From: Oscillospiraceae bacterium
GTDB lineage: Bacteria > Bacillota > Clostridia > Oscillospirales > Ruminococcaceae
Length of the DNA: 64,000 bases
Reading direction: 5' to 3'
Assembly: GCA_021199795.1 (NCBI GenBank)
Contig: JAJQHJ010000004.1
Location: 124,001-188,000 of the forward strand
Part shown: piece after piece, positions 1 through 8,092 of the stretch
How the letters are laid out: every line of letters starts with the position of its first letter
Numbering within the stretch: position 1 is the first letter of the stretch
Made by a program: the position numbers and the translations under genes
The notes under the pieces: model-generated
The model's input: the letters and a program-made list of their open reading frames with translations, nothing else
The model's database searches: none
What the model was told of the DNA's origin: nothing

Positions 1-217
1 TTGAGTTGACTATTCCTGAGGTGGTCTCGGCAATTCTCGGAGTCGGGTTGCCGAATCTCTCCTCAATTGTTGTGCCCTTGAACGAGAACGTTCCGAGCTC
101 ATTTATATCGTAAAGCTCTGCAAACTCCCAGCCATAGCCGAAAGTGCCGCTTGTCGGGATAACAGGGTTGTCAAGCTCTATCCCGCAGAGTGTAGTCTTA
201 AGTCTTGAGTCAGCCAT
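1..217 (-). CDS. pyrD: Dihydroorotate dehydrogenase, type 1B catalytic subunit (partial)
   Basis: Only the N-terminal 72 residues lie in the window; the gene runs off the left edge. The translation begins MADSRLKTTLCGIELDNP and contains TSGTFGYGWEF, FKGTT and RFGNPTPRIAETTSG. These are the FMN- and substrate-binding start of type 1 dihydroorotate dehydrogenases. The ATG overlaps the pyrK stop codon (TGATG), and GGGAGG lies just upstream, so the two are translationally coupled. The enzyme oxidises dihydroorotate to orotate in pyrimidine synthesis. The adjoining PyrK supplies the NAD-linked electron-transfer half, which makes this the 1B form. Confidence 0.95.
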   Translation of the reverse strand, partial: MADSRLKTTLCGIELDNPVIPTSGTFGYGWEFAELYDINELGTFSFKGTTIEERFGNPTPRIAETTSGIVNS

Positions 218-957
218 CACATTTCCTCCCAGATAATTTCTTCGCTCGAAAGAACAGGTCCCTCGCGGCAGATTCTCTTGAAGCCGTTCTTTGTCTTGCA
301 GGAACATCCCATGCAGGCTCCGAAGCCGCAGCCCATCCTCTGCTCAAAGCTGTATTCGCCCTCTGACTTCATTATCTTAGCCATAGCCTTGAGCATAGCC
401 ATAGGTCCGCAGGCGTAGAAGTAGGAATAACTTAGGCTCGGGATAACGTCGGTGACCATTCCCTTTTCGCCCTTTGAGCCGTCCTCGGTTACTACTATGA
501 CATTCGCCCCAAGTGCCGAAAACTCCTCTTCATAGAAGACTTCGTCCTGAGTTTTGAAGCCAAGAATGACAGTCGGCCTCTTTCCAGCCTCGACAAGCTT
601 CTTGCAGAGATTATACATCGGCGGCAGACCAACTCCTCCGCCCACGAGAAGCGGGGTCTCCCCACTCTTCGAGACGTCAAAGCCGTTTCCTAACCCAACA
701 AGTATGTCAAGTTCACTTCCGACAGGAAGTGTGGACATAAACTCGGTTCCGTTTCCGACGGTCTTGTAGATAAGAGTCAGGGTTTTCTCGTCATAATCGC
801 AGACGGAAATAGGACGCCTTAAATAGAACCCCTCCAGCCTGATGTTGACAAACTGCCCGCAGTTTTTAATGCCGCCAGTGTCCCCGCCCAAGACCATCCG
901 ATAGGTCTTCGAGGCGATCTTTTCATTTTCGAGAATTTTGTAGATGTTGTCGGTCAT
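217..957 (-). CDS. pyrK: Dihydroorotate dehydrogenase electron transfer subunit
   Basis: This is the 246-residue FAD and 2Fe-2S subunit that passes electrons from dihydroorotate dehydrogenase to NAD. The flavodoxin-reductase-like part includes GFYLRRPISVCDYD (FAD binding) and LVGGGVGLPPMY (NAD binding). The C-terminus holds GCGFGACMGCSCKTKNG and a later ICREGP cysteine, matching the four-Cys 2Fe-2S site of PyrK. I chose the start at 957 (MTDNIYKIL) because GAAAGGAT sits about 8 bases upstream; a longer reading begins at 984. The start overlaps the extended 3' end of pyrC by 35 bases, so translation is probably coupled. It overlaps pyrD by one base. Confidence 0.95.
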   Translation of the reverse strand: MTDNIYKILENEKIASKTYRMVLGGDTGGIKNCGQFVNIRLEGFYLRRPISVCDYDEKTLTLIYKTVGNGTEFMSTLPVGSELDILVGLGNGFDVSKSGETPLLVGGGVGLPPMYNLCKKLVEAGKRPTVILGFKTQDEVFYEEEFSALGANVIVVTEDGSKGEKGMVTDVIPSLSYSYFYACGPMAMLKAMAKIMKSEGEYSFEQRMGCGFGACMGCSCKTKNGFKRICREGPVLSSEEIIWEEM

Positions 958-2293
958 ATTTATATCCTTTCGTATAGTAATCACGCTCGCCCTGCGGGCT
1001 CGCGAACCTCTCAGTCAGCCTGACGGCTGCCAGCTCCCCTAAATTAGGGGAGCCTTGTTGCGAAGCCACTACTGGCTCCCCCTTGCTAAGGGGAGCTGTC
1101 GCCGCAGGCGACTGAGAGGTTTCCGCAAGTATGCACTTCCCATAAACCATTCTCCCCGCAAACGGCGTTGCCCTGCCCATGGTTTTGAATTCATCCGGGT
1201 TGATGGTGTAGGGTGTTGCTATTTCAAACACCGAGAATCCTGGGTCTTCGTCAATTCCGAAGCGTTTTCTTGGGTTTATCGACATCAGTTCAACAAGCTT
1301 TTCTATGGTGATGATGCCGGGGCGAACCAGTTCTGTATAGAGGACTGGGAAAGCAGTTTCGAGCCCGACTATTCCCATGGCACTCCCGGCTAAGCCTCTT
1401 GACTTCTCCTCAGCTGAGTGCGGGGCATGATCTGTTGCTATCATGTCGATGGTGCCGTCGAGGATTCCCTCTATCAGGGCTTCTTTATCTGCTTTTGACC
1501 GCAGTGGCGGGTTCATCTTGAATCTGCCGTCCTCCTCAAGATCCTCGTCGCAAAGAACCAGGTAGTGCGGTCCTGTTTCGCAGGTTACGTCCACTCCGCG
1601 CTTCTTGGCATCCCTGATAAGCTGAACGCTTTCTTTCGTGGATATATGGCAGACGTGATACGACGCACCCGTCTTCTCGGCTAAGGCTATATCCCGCTCA
1701 ATCTGCCTGTATTCGCTTTCGCTTGAAATGCCTTTGTGGTTGTGCTCTCTGCAATAGACCCCATCATGGATGTAGCCGCCATTCAGAAGCGAATTGTCCT
1801 CGCAGTGGGCGGCGATAATTTTCCCAAGGCTTTTAGCTCGTAGCATAGCCTCTTCCATCATATCAGATTCTTGGACTCCATGCCCGTCGTCGGAAAACGC
1901 GCAGACATATGGGCTCATAGAATCCATGTCCGAAAACTCTTTTCCAAGCTCGCCCTTGGTGATTGCGCCATAGGGAATCACCCTGACTGCGGCGTCACGG
2001 TCAATTATATCAAGCTGAACCCTGAGATTTTCAAGGCTGTCCGGCACAGGATTCAGGTTCGGCATGGTGCAGACGGTCGTGTAGCCGCCGGCTTTTGCTG
2101 CCAGACTTCCAGATTTAATAGTTTCTTTATATGAAAAGCCCGGCTCTCTGAAATGCACGTGGACATCACAAAGACCCGGGACAATTATGTAGTTTTCAAT
2201 ATATGACGGCGCGAAGCCAGAGGAACAGAGATACTCCTCGGCAAAAAGACGCTTTTTCTCGTTCAAGCAAACCGCCCTCAACGAAGCTCCCAT
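923..2293 (-). CDS. pyrC: Dihydroorotase with repeat-derived C-terminal extension
   Basis: Class I dihydroorotase closes N-carbamoyl-aspartate to dihydroorotate. The amidohydrolase signatures are present in order: DVHVHFREPG (metal), GGYTTVCTMPN, HCEDN, CHISTKES, TCETGPHY and ATDHAPHS (catalytic Asp). The start at 2293 has AAGGAGGAG eight bases upstream. The domain appears to end near residue 390 (TPFAGRMVYGKCILA). The last 66 or so residues read through a dispersed repeat (1005-1122) and then into the pyrK leader. This tail is low-complexity-like and unrelated to the family, and it probably replaced the native stop. The gene heads pyrC-pyrK-pyrD. Confidence 0.94.
   Translation of the reverse strand: MGASLRAVCLNEKKRLFAEEYLCSSGFAPSYIENYIIVPGLCDVHVHFREPGFSYKETIKSGSLAAKAGGYTTVCTMPNLNPVPDSLENLRVQLDIIDRDAAVRVIPYGAITKGELGKEFSDMDSMSPYVCAFSDDGHGVQESDMMEEAMLRAKSLGKIIAAHCEDNSLLNGGYIHDGVYCREHNHKGISSESEYRQIERDIALAEKTGASYHVCHISTKESVQLIRDAKKRGVDVTCETGPHYLVLCDEDLEEDGRFKMNPPLRSKADKEALIEGILDGTIDMIATDHAPHSAEEKSRGLAGSAMGIVGLETAFPVLYTELVRPGIITIEKLVELMSINPRKRFGIDEDPGFSVFEIATPYTINPDEFKTMGRATPFAGRMVYGKCILAETSQSPAATAPLSKGEPVVASQQGSPNLGELAAVRLTERFASPQGERDYYTKGYKYDRQHLQNSRK
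1005..1122. repeat. Dispersed palindromic repeat, family R, copy 1
   Basis: A 118-bp element bounded by the inverted termini AACCTCTCAGTC and GACTGAGAGGTT. It has two inner hairpins, each with a CTCCCCT/AGGGGAG stem. It lies inside the pyrC reading frame and encodes part of its C-terminal tail. Related copies are at 29041, 30551, 43752 and 50922. Confidence 0.9.
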
Positions 2294-2328
2294 AACGCCG
2301 ACTCCTCCTTGTTCCGAAAGTTACTTTA

Positions 2329-2357
2329 AGTATAGCAGAAAGTCAAGAGAAAGTCAA
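2329..2357 (-). promoter_or_regulatory. Promoter of pyrCKD
   Basis: TTGACT (2357-2352) and TATACT (2334-2329) are spaced by 17 bases, 36 bases upstream of the pyrC start. A second TTGACT copy lies in the spacer as part of a tandem CTTGACTTTCT repeat. Confidence 0.75.
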
Positions 2358-2360
2358 GAG

Positions 2361-2384
2361 TAGGGGCGGATATTATCCGCCCGA
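2361..2384. repeat. Dispersed repeat, family U, copy 1
   Basis: A 24-bp unit, TAGGGGCGGATATTATCCGC followed by CCG, containing the palindrome GCGGATA-T-TATCCGC. The same unit recurs at 48354, 48401 (inverted) and 52945. Confidence 0.85.
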
Positions 2385-2436
2385 AAACTGCCGTCGAGAA
2401 TTACCGTCCAAAAAGTGCTGCCAGAAGTACTACATT

Positions 2437-2580
2437 TTATCTATCATTATACTCTTCATATGAAGCCGTCGACGGTTCGATTTTCATGTCAGACCCGCTT
2501 GTAGTGAACACCCAAGCGTCATTTTCAAACAGGATGATATCCATCTTCGGGCTTTCGTAATTCTGATTTGTCTTCATCAT
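2437..2580 (-). CDS. Short peptide of 47 residues, unknown role
   Basis: A small open frame, MMKTNQNYESPKMDIILF onwards, that contains VFTTSGSD and ends EEYNDR. GAGGAGG lies eight bases before the first ATG, a better start than an in-frame codon at 2631. It begins 19 bases after the stop of the secreted transglutaminase-like gene and is probably co-transcribed. It has no signal peptide and no cysteines and is acidic. Short peptides with a YESPKMEII...ITTSG pattern are common hypothetical genes in gut Clostridia. I do not know a proven function. A substrate or partner of the neighbouring transglutaminase-like protein is possible but is inference only. Confidence 0.6.
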   Translation of the reverse strand: MMKTNQNYESPKMDIILFENDAWVFTTSGSDMKIEPSTASYEEYNDR

Positions 2581-2599
2581 GTCATTTTCCTCCTCGGGG

Positions 2600-4585
2600 T
2601 CATTGCCAGTTGCCGTAGGCTGCTGCTTCAACGCCGTAGTAATAGATGGCTTTGCAGAGGTCTACTGCTTCCTGTGTTATGTTATATTCACTTGAAACGC
2701 CGGTTTCAACTATGTGGGCGACATATGTATACACGCTGTAGGTTGTGTAAGCCTCGCCGTCCTTATAAACAGTATATGCTGTGCCCATCTTTCTTGCGGG
2801 AACCTTGAATTCAACATAGTAGCCGGTTGAATCTGTGTTCACCTCAAGTGTTTCACCGTCAACGGTGTAGGTGCTTGTGTTGTCCCCGACATAGACCACA
2901 ACATAGATTCCGTCCCTGTTAAGTGCAAGCGACTTTGAAATGCCGTCAGACTCGCACACATTGCTTATCGTCTCGTCCCATGCCGCAACCGGGTCAGTCC
3001 AGTCTGCATCAAGGCTTGCGATGCTGTCCTGCAAGCTGCTTTCACCGCCAACATAAAGCTGTGCATAATAAGCATAGTTCAGCACGGCTTCGCAGAGGGC
3101 TCTTTCATCCTCCCAGCCGTCGGTGGTCAGGGCGTATTCGCAGTAATCATAAGCCGAGAATGTTCCGGCATCGATTTCATTTGTGCCATCTGTGAGAGTA
3201 GCAACTATTTCGGAGCTAACGTCGGTCGGACTGACATATACAGTGTAGCGATAATAGGTCACGCCGCTTATTGTCTTGGTTTCGGCGGTTACTGTGTCCG
3301 CGGAGGTTCCGCCAACTGTGGCAACCAGGGAATACTCATCGGGGTTAGTCACACCGCTCATGACAAAGTAATATGTAACTCCTATCTCGCCGTCCAGGGT
3401 CAGGGCTCTGCCATAGAACCTTGTGCCCAGTGTGAGGTAGTCCTCCGGGTACAAAGCTGTGGTGTTGCTGTCATAGATATAATAGATATACTGGTTTCCG
3501 GCATAGAAGATATAGTCCCAGCCGTTATAGTCGGTTGCATATGCATCATCCGCGCAGACCATGAATAGCTCGCCATCCTGCCCGGCAGAACCCGAGTCAC
3601 TGTTGGTTACGTCTACAAGATAGTTGATTCCGTCCATATAGACGATATTCCACATATGGGCTCCTGCTCCGGTGGCACCCTGCATATAGCCGGTGACGGT
3701 TATGCAGTCAAGACCGCCGTCGAGGTCGCAGAGATACTGGAACGCTTTCGAGTAGCCCTCGCAGACGACGTCAGTACTCTCGTCCCCGTCAAATACATAA
3801 ACCAGCTGCCAGATATCGCCATAGTCGGTGTCATCGTCAGTAGTGTCATCATAGGAAACAAGTGCGCATATTTCGTCCTTATACGCAGTCAGCCTTTCAA
3901 TGTCCGAGTAGCCGGCATACTTATCCACTATGGTCTGAGCAGCCGCAGCAGCAGTCTTGGCAGCTTCAACCTTTGAAGAGTTGACTGTAGTTTCTGAGCC
4001 ATCAAGCTGGTAATCAACAGAAACGCAGAAAGAAAACGTGAGCGTAAGAGCTATGTATGTTGAATATGCGCCGCCGCTAATGTTCGTGGTACATCCTGTG
4101 TCCTTGTCAAACCAATACAGCTCGTAAGGGCAATCACTGAGAAGATAATATAAAACCGTGTTGGACGAAAAAGCATACTGGAAAGCTGTCCAGGCTTCAC
4201 TGCCCGTAGATGCGCCAAAATACGAAGCGTCATAGGTCACAGCCAGGTCAATTACTGACGACGATGTCTCACCGGATGCGATTTTTGCTATAGCGGTTTT
4301 CAGTGCGGAGTATATGTCATAGTTGACCCCGCTCAGTGCATCTTCACCTGTATAGGTGGCGGTGAGCATGATGCCGCTGTTATCGCTGAATCCCAGGAGC
4401 TCTGAAACATAGCTCTCAAGGAGCTCGTCATTGTCGGCAAGGGAGGAAGAATCCACCTCAACCGTCTCAGTTATAGAATAAATCTCTGTTGCCTCCTCCG
4501 CATCGCCGGCAAACAGCGACAGCGGCAGAACCTGGATCGCCATCACCAGGGCAACAACCAAAGATAAAACGCTTCGTAATTTCAT
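2600..4585 (-). CDS. Secreted transglutaminase-like superfamily protein
   Basis: A 661-residue exported protein. It starts with a signal peptide (MKLRSVLSLVVALVMAIQ, then LPLSLFAGDA). A transglutaminase/protease-like core lies near residues 270-340. Its Cys-His-Asp elements are visible: VVCEGYSKAFQYLC, AGAHMWNIV and YLVDVTNSD. The rest is acidic and rich in Ser, Thr, Tyr and Asp, as in extracellular proteins. The start at 4585 is preceded by GAAAGGA; an earlier in-frame codon at 4618 lacks a ribosome site. Family members act as cysteine peptidases or amidases on peptides or the cell wall; the substrate here is unknown. A TTGACA-18-TATACT promoter lies upstream. Confidence 0.82.
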   Translation of the reverse strand: MKLRSVLSLVVALVMAIQVLPLSLFAGDAEEATEIYSITETVEVDSSSLADNDELLESYVSELLGFSDNSGIMLTATYTGEDALSGVNYDIYSALKTAIAKIASGETSSSVIDLAVTYDASYFGASTGSEAWTAFQYAFSSNTVLYYLLSDCPYELYWFDKDTGCTTNISGGAYSTYIALTLTFSFCVSVDYQLDGSETTVNSSKVEAAKTAAAAAQTIVDKYAGYSDIERLTAYKDEICALVSYDDTTDDDTDYGDIWQLVYVFDGDESTDVVCEGYSKAFQYLCDLDGGLDCITVTGYMQGATGAGAHMWNIVYMDGINYLVDVTNSDSGSAGQDGELFMVCADDAYATDYNGWDYIFYAGNQYIYYIYDSNTTALYPEDYLTLGTRFYGRALTLDGEIGVTYYFVMSGVTNPDEYSLVATVGGTSADTVTAETKTISGVTYYRYTVYVSPTDVSSEIVATLTDGTNEIDAGTFSAYDYCEYALTTDGWEDERALCEAVLNYAYYAQLYVGGESSLQDSIASLDADWTDPVAAWDETISNVCESDGISKSLALNRDGIYVVVYVGDNTSTYTVDGETLEVNTDSTGYYVEFKVPARKMGTAYTVYKDGEAYTTYSVYTYVAHIVETGVSSEYNITQEAVDLCKAIYYYGVEAAAYGNWQ

Positions 4586-4636
4586 AATCTGAATCCTTTC
4601 AATAAATCGCAGGTTCACAAACTTCTATATACGTAA

Positions 4637-4666
4637 AGTATACCATGCACCCGCCGTATTTGTCAA
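4637..4666 (-). promoter_or_regulatory. Promoter of the secreted transglutaminase gene
   Basis: TTGACA (4666-4661) and TATACT (4642-4637) with an 18-base spacer, about 52 bases upstream of the start codon. Confidence 0.75.
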
Positions 4667-4693
4667 CTATTATTTTGTGATTATGCATAAAAA

Positions 4694-4735
4694 GCAACCC
4701 CCTCCGCCGCCGCAAGGCAGTAGTAGAGGGGAAAT
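4694..4735 (-). terminator. Terminator of the ATP-grasp/M14 operon
   Basis: On the minus strand a GC-rich hairpin (CCCCTC ... GAGGGG with an inner GCC/GGC) is followed by TTGCTTTTTATG. It lies just after the stop at 4745. Confidence 0.65.
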
Positions 4736-4744
4736 TGTGGATGC

Positions 4745-5671
4745 TCACGCTTTGATTATCTTATAAATCACCGCTTCCGCAAAGACAAGCGGGCGGTTGT
4801 ATCTGAAGAAGACTATTCCGTCGGTCGGGGCAGTGATCTTTTCGACTACATTTCCCTCGAGCGGATCGAGGATTTCGCAGAGGAGGTCGCCTTTTTCAAA
4901 GCGGTCGCCGGTCTGGGCGTAAGGACGGTAGATGCCCGACTTGACAGAGTGAATCTGGACGAGTTCACTCTCGGAAATAATCTCGGTTAGGCTTCCTCCC
5001 GGGATTTTTTGCGTTATGATGCCGCGATTAAAGGCAAACCTGAGCACCGCTTCAATCGCTATTTTTGCAGACGGCAAATCTATCTGGTCTGTAGCGTTCG
5101 TGTAGAGCGAAAACGCCTTGGTCTCCCATATCTGCCAGTTGTAGTTAAGTGTAGTGGTGTCATACGGTCTCGGGGTGCGGATGAATGCATACGGAAGCCC
5201 GAAATCAAGCATGTAGTTATGGTCGGTAAATCCCGTCTCCATCAGCTTTACATGCGAGAGGAAGTCGCCCTGCTGATAGAAGCTTGCAAACTGGACGCCG
5301 AATTTGTAGCCCTGGATTTCCTCGAAGAGACCGTCCGCAATCCTCTGGGTAGTCTCGCCCATGTCATAGCCGGGGAACATGCGGTTGATGTCGGTATTGT
5401 CCATCGTCCAGAAACGCTTGCCGATGTTCATAGAATAGTAGTTGACGCATGGGATAATTAAAATCTCGTGATTCGGAGCTATCTTCCCCTCTTTTTCAAG
5501 CCGCTTGAACTTCTGGACAAGCTGAGAGCACACATACATCTGCTGCACTTCGTTTCCTCTCATCGAGCCAACTATGCAGAGTGCCCTCTCTCCGCTTCCG
5601 AAGCGGTAGCCGACAATGTCCATAGGCTCTCTGTAGGGGGAGGTTATCGAGTAAATAGTCTCTTTACGCAT
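4745..5671 (-). CDS. M14 deacylase-like paralogue with lost active site
   Basis: A 308-residue homologue of the succinylglutamate desuccinylase/aspartoacylase branch of M14. It aligns along its length with the upstream neighbour (for example INRMFPGYDMGETTQRIADG against MNRIFPGTPDGTMAEHIAYD). The zinc site is gone. The G-x-H-G-D-E motif reads SMRGNE, so His is Arg38, and the second His position is Phe128 (VQFAS against DIHAS). The catalytic Glu region VVEMG is replaced by SLYTN. It is therefore likely a non-catalytic partner or binding protein. The start at 5671 follows GGGAGGTG, and it overlaps the upstream gene by 8 bases. It is the last gene of a five-gene operon. Confidence 0.85.
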   Translation of the reverse strand: MRKETIYSITSPYREPMDIVGYRFGSGERALCIVGSMRGNEVQQMYVCSQLVQKFKRLEKEGKIAPNHEILIIPCVNYYSMNIGKRFWTMDNTDINRMFPGYDMGETTQRIADGLFEEIQGYKFGVQFASFYQQGDFLSHVKLMETGFTDHNYMLDFGLPYAFIRTPRPYDTTTLNYNWQIWETKAFSLYTNATDQIDLPSAKIAIEAVLRFAFNRGIITQKIPGGSLTEIISESELVQIHSVKSGIYRPYAQTGDRFEKGDLLCEILDPLEGNVVEKITAPTDGIVFFRYNRPLVFAEAVIYKIIKA

Positions 5672-6608
5672 TATGGACACCTCCCAGGATTCTTGCAATA
5701 AGCGAGCCGCCATAGACGACGGGATATTCTCTTAAAGTAAATATTCTTCCGTCGCAGGGGGATGTGACATACTCTTCAACCCTGCCGGTGGACGGGTCTA
5801 AAACGTCTCCGATATGGTCGCCACTCCTGATGTCGACCCAGTGCTCAACACTCGGGATGAATATTCCGGCAGCCGACGAATTCACGAACGCGACGTCGTG
5901 GTCAGTCGAGAGGATAGCCTTTCTCACGGGCTCAGTCTCCCCTGTCCAAATGCCGAGGTTTTTGAGCAAGTTAAGGATTCCCGCAACAAGCTGGTCGCAA
6001 TATTCTTTTGTGATTCTCATGCCGACGCCCATTTCAACAACAAGGGTTTTCGTGCCGATAGAGTTCAGGCTATATGCAAGGGTCGATTCAAGGACTGTTG
6101 CCGAGCTGTGAACCCAGATAAAGTCGGTGCCGAGCATTTCGGCATAGGGGACGAGCTCATCGGCAGTAATCTCGTTGATTCTGACCTGAGGGATTTCTCT
6201 TAAATAAATGTTGCTGGCGTGGATATCGATGCAGATGTCGGCACCCTTGATATCATTAATGATATCATATGCGATATGCTCCGCCATGGTGCCGTCGGGA
6301 GTGCCGGGGAAGATTCTGTTCATGTCGAGGTCAAACATCGGCATACCTCTCTGGATAGAATCAACGCCAAGGGGGTTCAGTGCCGGATAAATATCGACAA
6401 TTCCCTCAAGCTTGGAAGCATTTTTTGTTAAGATGTCCGCAAGCCTGGCGCATACAAGCTGACCCTCCAGCTCGTCGCCATGTGTTCCCGTGACAATGCA
6501 AGCGCGCTTCTTTCTTTTCGTGGAGCGCGCCATATTTGAAATCCGATTCTTGCGGATAACAAGATTCTCATTAACCGCTAACGCCGCCTGGGCGATTGTT
6601 TCTATCAT
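5664..6608 (-). CDS. M14-family succinylglutamate desuccinylase/aspartoacylase-like enzyme
   Basis: A 314-residue zinc deacylase homologue with an intact site: TGTHGDELEG gives zinc ligands His43 and Glu46, CIDIHAS gives His130, and LVVEMGVG holds the probable catalytic Glu192. Enzymes of this branch hydrolyse N-acyl amino acids or small amide conjugates; the substrate cannot be read from sequence. AGAAGGGAA precedes the ATG. It sits between the transglutaminase and a degenerate paralogue, so both probably act in the amidoligase pathway encoded by the operon. Confidence 0.87.
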   Translation of the reverse strand: MIETIAQAALAVNENLVIRKNRISNMARSTKRKKRACIVTGTHGDELEGQLVCARLADILTKNASKLEGIVDIYPALNPLGVDSIQRGMPMFDLDMNRIFPGTPDGTMAEHIAYDIINDIKGADICIDIHASNIYLREIPQVRINEITADELVPYAEMLGTDFIWVHSSATVLESTLAYSLNSIGTKTLVVEMGVGMRITKEYCDQLVAGILNLLKNLGIWTGETEPVRKAILSTDHDVAFVNSSAAGIFIPSVEHWVDIRSGDHIGDVLDPSTGRVEEYVTSPCDGRIFTLREYPVVYGGSLIARILGGVHNA

Positions 6609-6624
6609 AGGTTGTTATTCCCTT

Positions 6625-7398
6625 CTACTGTACTATCTGTGATTTCACCGTCTGCGTGGACTCCGTTATTCCCACATAGCACCCGGATTCAATCGGGCAG
6701 TCGGCATAATCCCTGCCGTGGCAGAGTTTTAAGTAGTGCGTGCTTATAAGGCAGTTGTTCACGGGGTCTATTCCATACCAGCGGGAGCCGTCGTTTACCT
6801 CCACCCATGCGTGGGTTTCACCCTCGTCGCAGGCAAGCCCGGCAACATATCGGCAAGGGATTCCTCCCATTCGGCAGAGCGCGAGCATGATGTGTGCATA
6901 GTCCTGGCAGACGCCTTTTCCGAGGGCAAGTGCCTCCTCGGCAGTTGTGTGGACATCAGTGACGCCTTTTTCATAGGTCATGTATTCATATAAGCTGTCC
7001 GCAAGGGCGAGTGAACGGTATAAGACATTCGATTCGGTAGGCTGATGGGCTTCATAAAACGCCGCCAGAGCTTCTCCCGGATGGGTTAAAGGCGACTGAT
7101 AGGCATACATAACAGGAGCCTTGCCGGAAACGGTGTAGCTTGATGTTATGGACGCCGTGCCCTTGACGGAGAACGAGAACTTACTGTGCGGCTTCTCAAT
7201 TCTCCCGCAGAGGAGCGAGTTTCCGAAGCTGTCCCGCGAGTTCCAGATCACTCCGCCCGACGGCTGGATAATATATCTCGGCTCGCTTATAATCTGCCGG
7301 TCATCAGAAAGCGGCAGACACCGTAGTGTGAAGCAGTGGGAGCTTATCGGATCCCCAAACTCAAACTCGGTGCTGTATTCAAAACTCAGCTTCTTCAT
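6625..7398 (-). CDS. Transglutaminase-like cysteine peptidase of the ATP-grasp operon
   Basis: A 257-residue cytoplasmic protein with no signal peptide. Residues 1-100 form the beta-rich N-terminal domain typical of bacterial transglutaminase-like proteins. The core has Cys164 (GKGVCQDYAH), His196 (ETHAWVEV) and Asp211 (GIDPVNN), a complete catalytic triad. Proteins of this type are conserved neighbours of circularly permuted ATP-grasp and alpha-E proteins, and comparative work on amidoligase systems predicts that they cleave or process the amide made by the ATP-grasp enzyme. It overlaps the alpha-E gene by 20 bases and is followed 16 bases later by the active M14 gene. Confidence 0.9.
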   Translation of the reverse strand: MKKLSFEYSTEFEFGDPISSHCFTLRCLPLSDDRQIISEPRYIIQPSGGVIWNSRDSFGNSLLCGRIEKPHSKFSFSVKGTASITSSYTVSGKAPVMYAYQSPLTHPGEALAAFYEAHQPTESNVLYRSLALADSLYEYMTYEKGVTDVHTTAEEALALGKGVCQDYAHIMLALCRMGGIPCRYVAGLACDEGETHAWVEVNDGSRWYGIDPVNNCLISTHYLKLCHGRDYADCPIESGCYVGITESTQTVKSQIVQ

Positions 7399-8092
7399 CA
7401 GTCTTCACCTCAATAAGTCTCCCGATCAGGCTCAAAGCCTCTCCCCGGCAGCTCTCAATTCCCTTTCCTCGCGTCAGAAGCTTCTCCAAGCCCTCATATG
7501 CCTCAACATTCAGAACAGGATTATAAACATTCTCATAAGAATGCACCAGAACGGTCATATAGTCGAACACTCTTCTTATGTCCTCGTCCTTATATGACAG
7601 CCTGACATAGAGGTCGAGACGCTCAACAGCCTTTCCTATGTAGATAAGATCCCGTCCCTCAAGGTCTTCCATATTGTCCTCAACGCTTCCCCAGAATGCA
7701 TATAGGTCATCCTTTACGGGAAGTAAATCATATCTGACTTTTCTTGTGCCCCGGACGGATTTGAACTTATTTAGTGCCAGCTGCAAGTATGAAAGCGAAG
7801 ACGACTTGATGGCTTCTCTTAAGACAATTCCGTTGTCCATAGCCCGCTCAAGGTTAGATCTGAGCGAGTTCGGGTCGGTCTTGTCGAACAAGTATCTGTC
7901 GAAGAAATCGTTATCGTCGGTGTAGATGTTAGGCGCACCTATTTTCTCTAAGTATTTGACATAGGAATCCTTGTCTACGTCGATCATCAGGTCGAAATAG
8001 TTGAAAAATGAATCTAAGGTTGTGAAAACCCTTTCTGTATATCTGCCCAGCCAATAGAGGTTTGAGCCGTTTAATCTTGTGATAGTACCCAT
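7379..8092 (-). CDS. Alpha-E domain-containing protein (DUF403)
   Basis: A 237-residue, mainly helical protein starting MGTITRLNGSNLYWLGRYTE, the typical alpha-E opening (NLYWMGRYLER in the family). It is somewhat shorter than the usual 300 or so residues. Alpha-E proteins have no proven catalytic activity and almost always sit beside a circularly permuted ATP-grasp ligase. It overlaps the ATP-grasp gene by 22 bases and the transglutaminase by 20, indicating strict co-translation. Confidence 0.88.
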   Translation of the reverse strand: MGTITRLNGSNLYWLGRYTERVFTTLDSFFNYFDLMIDVDKDSYVKYLEKIGAPNIYTDDNDFFDRYLFDKTDPNSLRSNLERAMDNGIVLREAIKSSSLSYLQLALNKFKSVRGTRKVRYDLLPVKDDLYAFWGSVEDNMEDLEGRDLIYIGKAVERLDLYVRLSYKDEDIRRVFDYMTVLVHSYENVYNPVLNVEAYEGLEKLLTRGKGIESCRGEALSLIGRLIEVKTDEEAEF

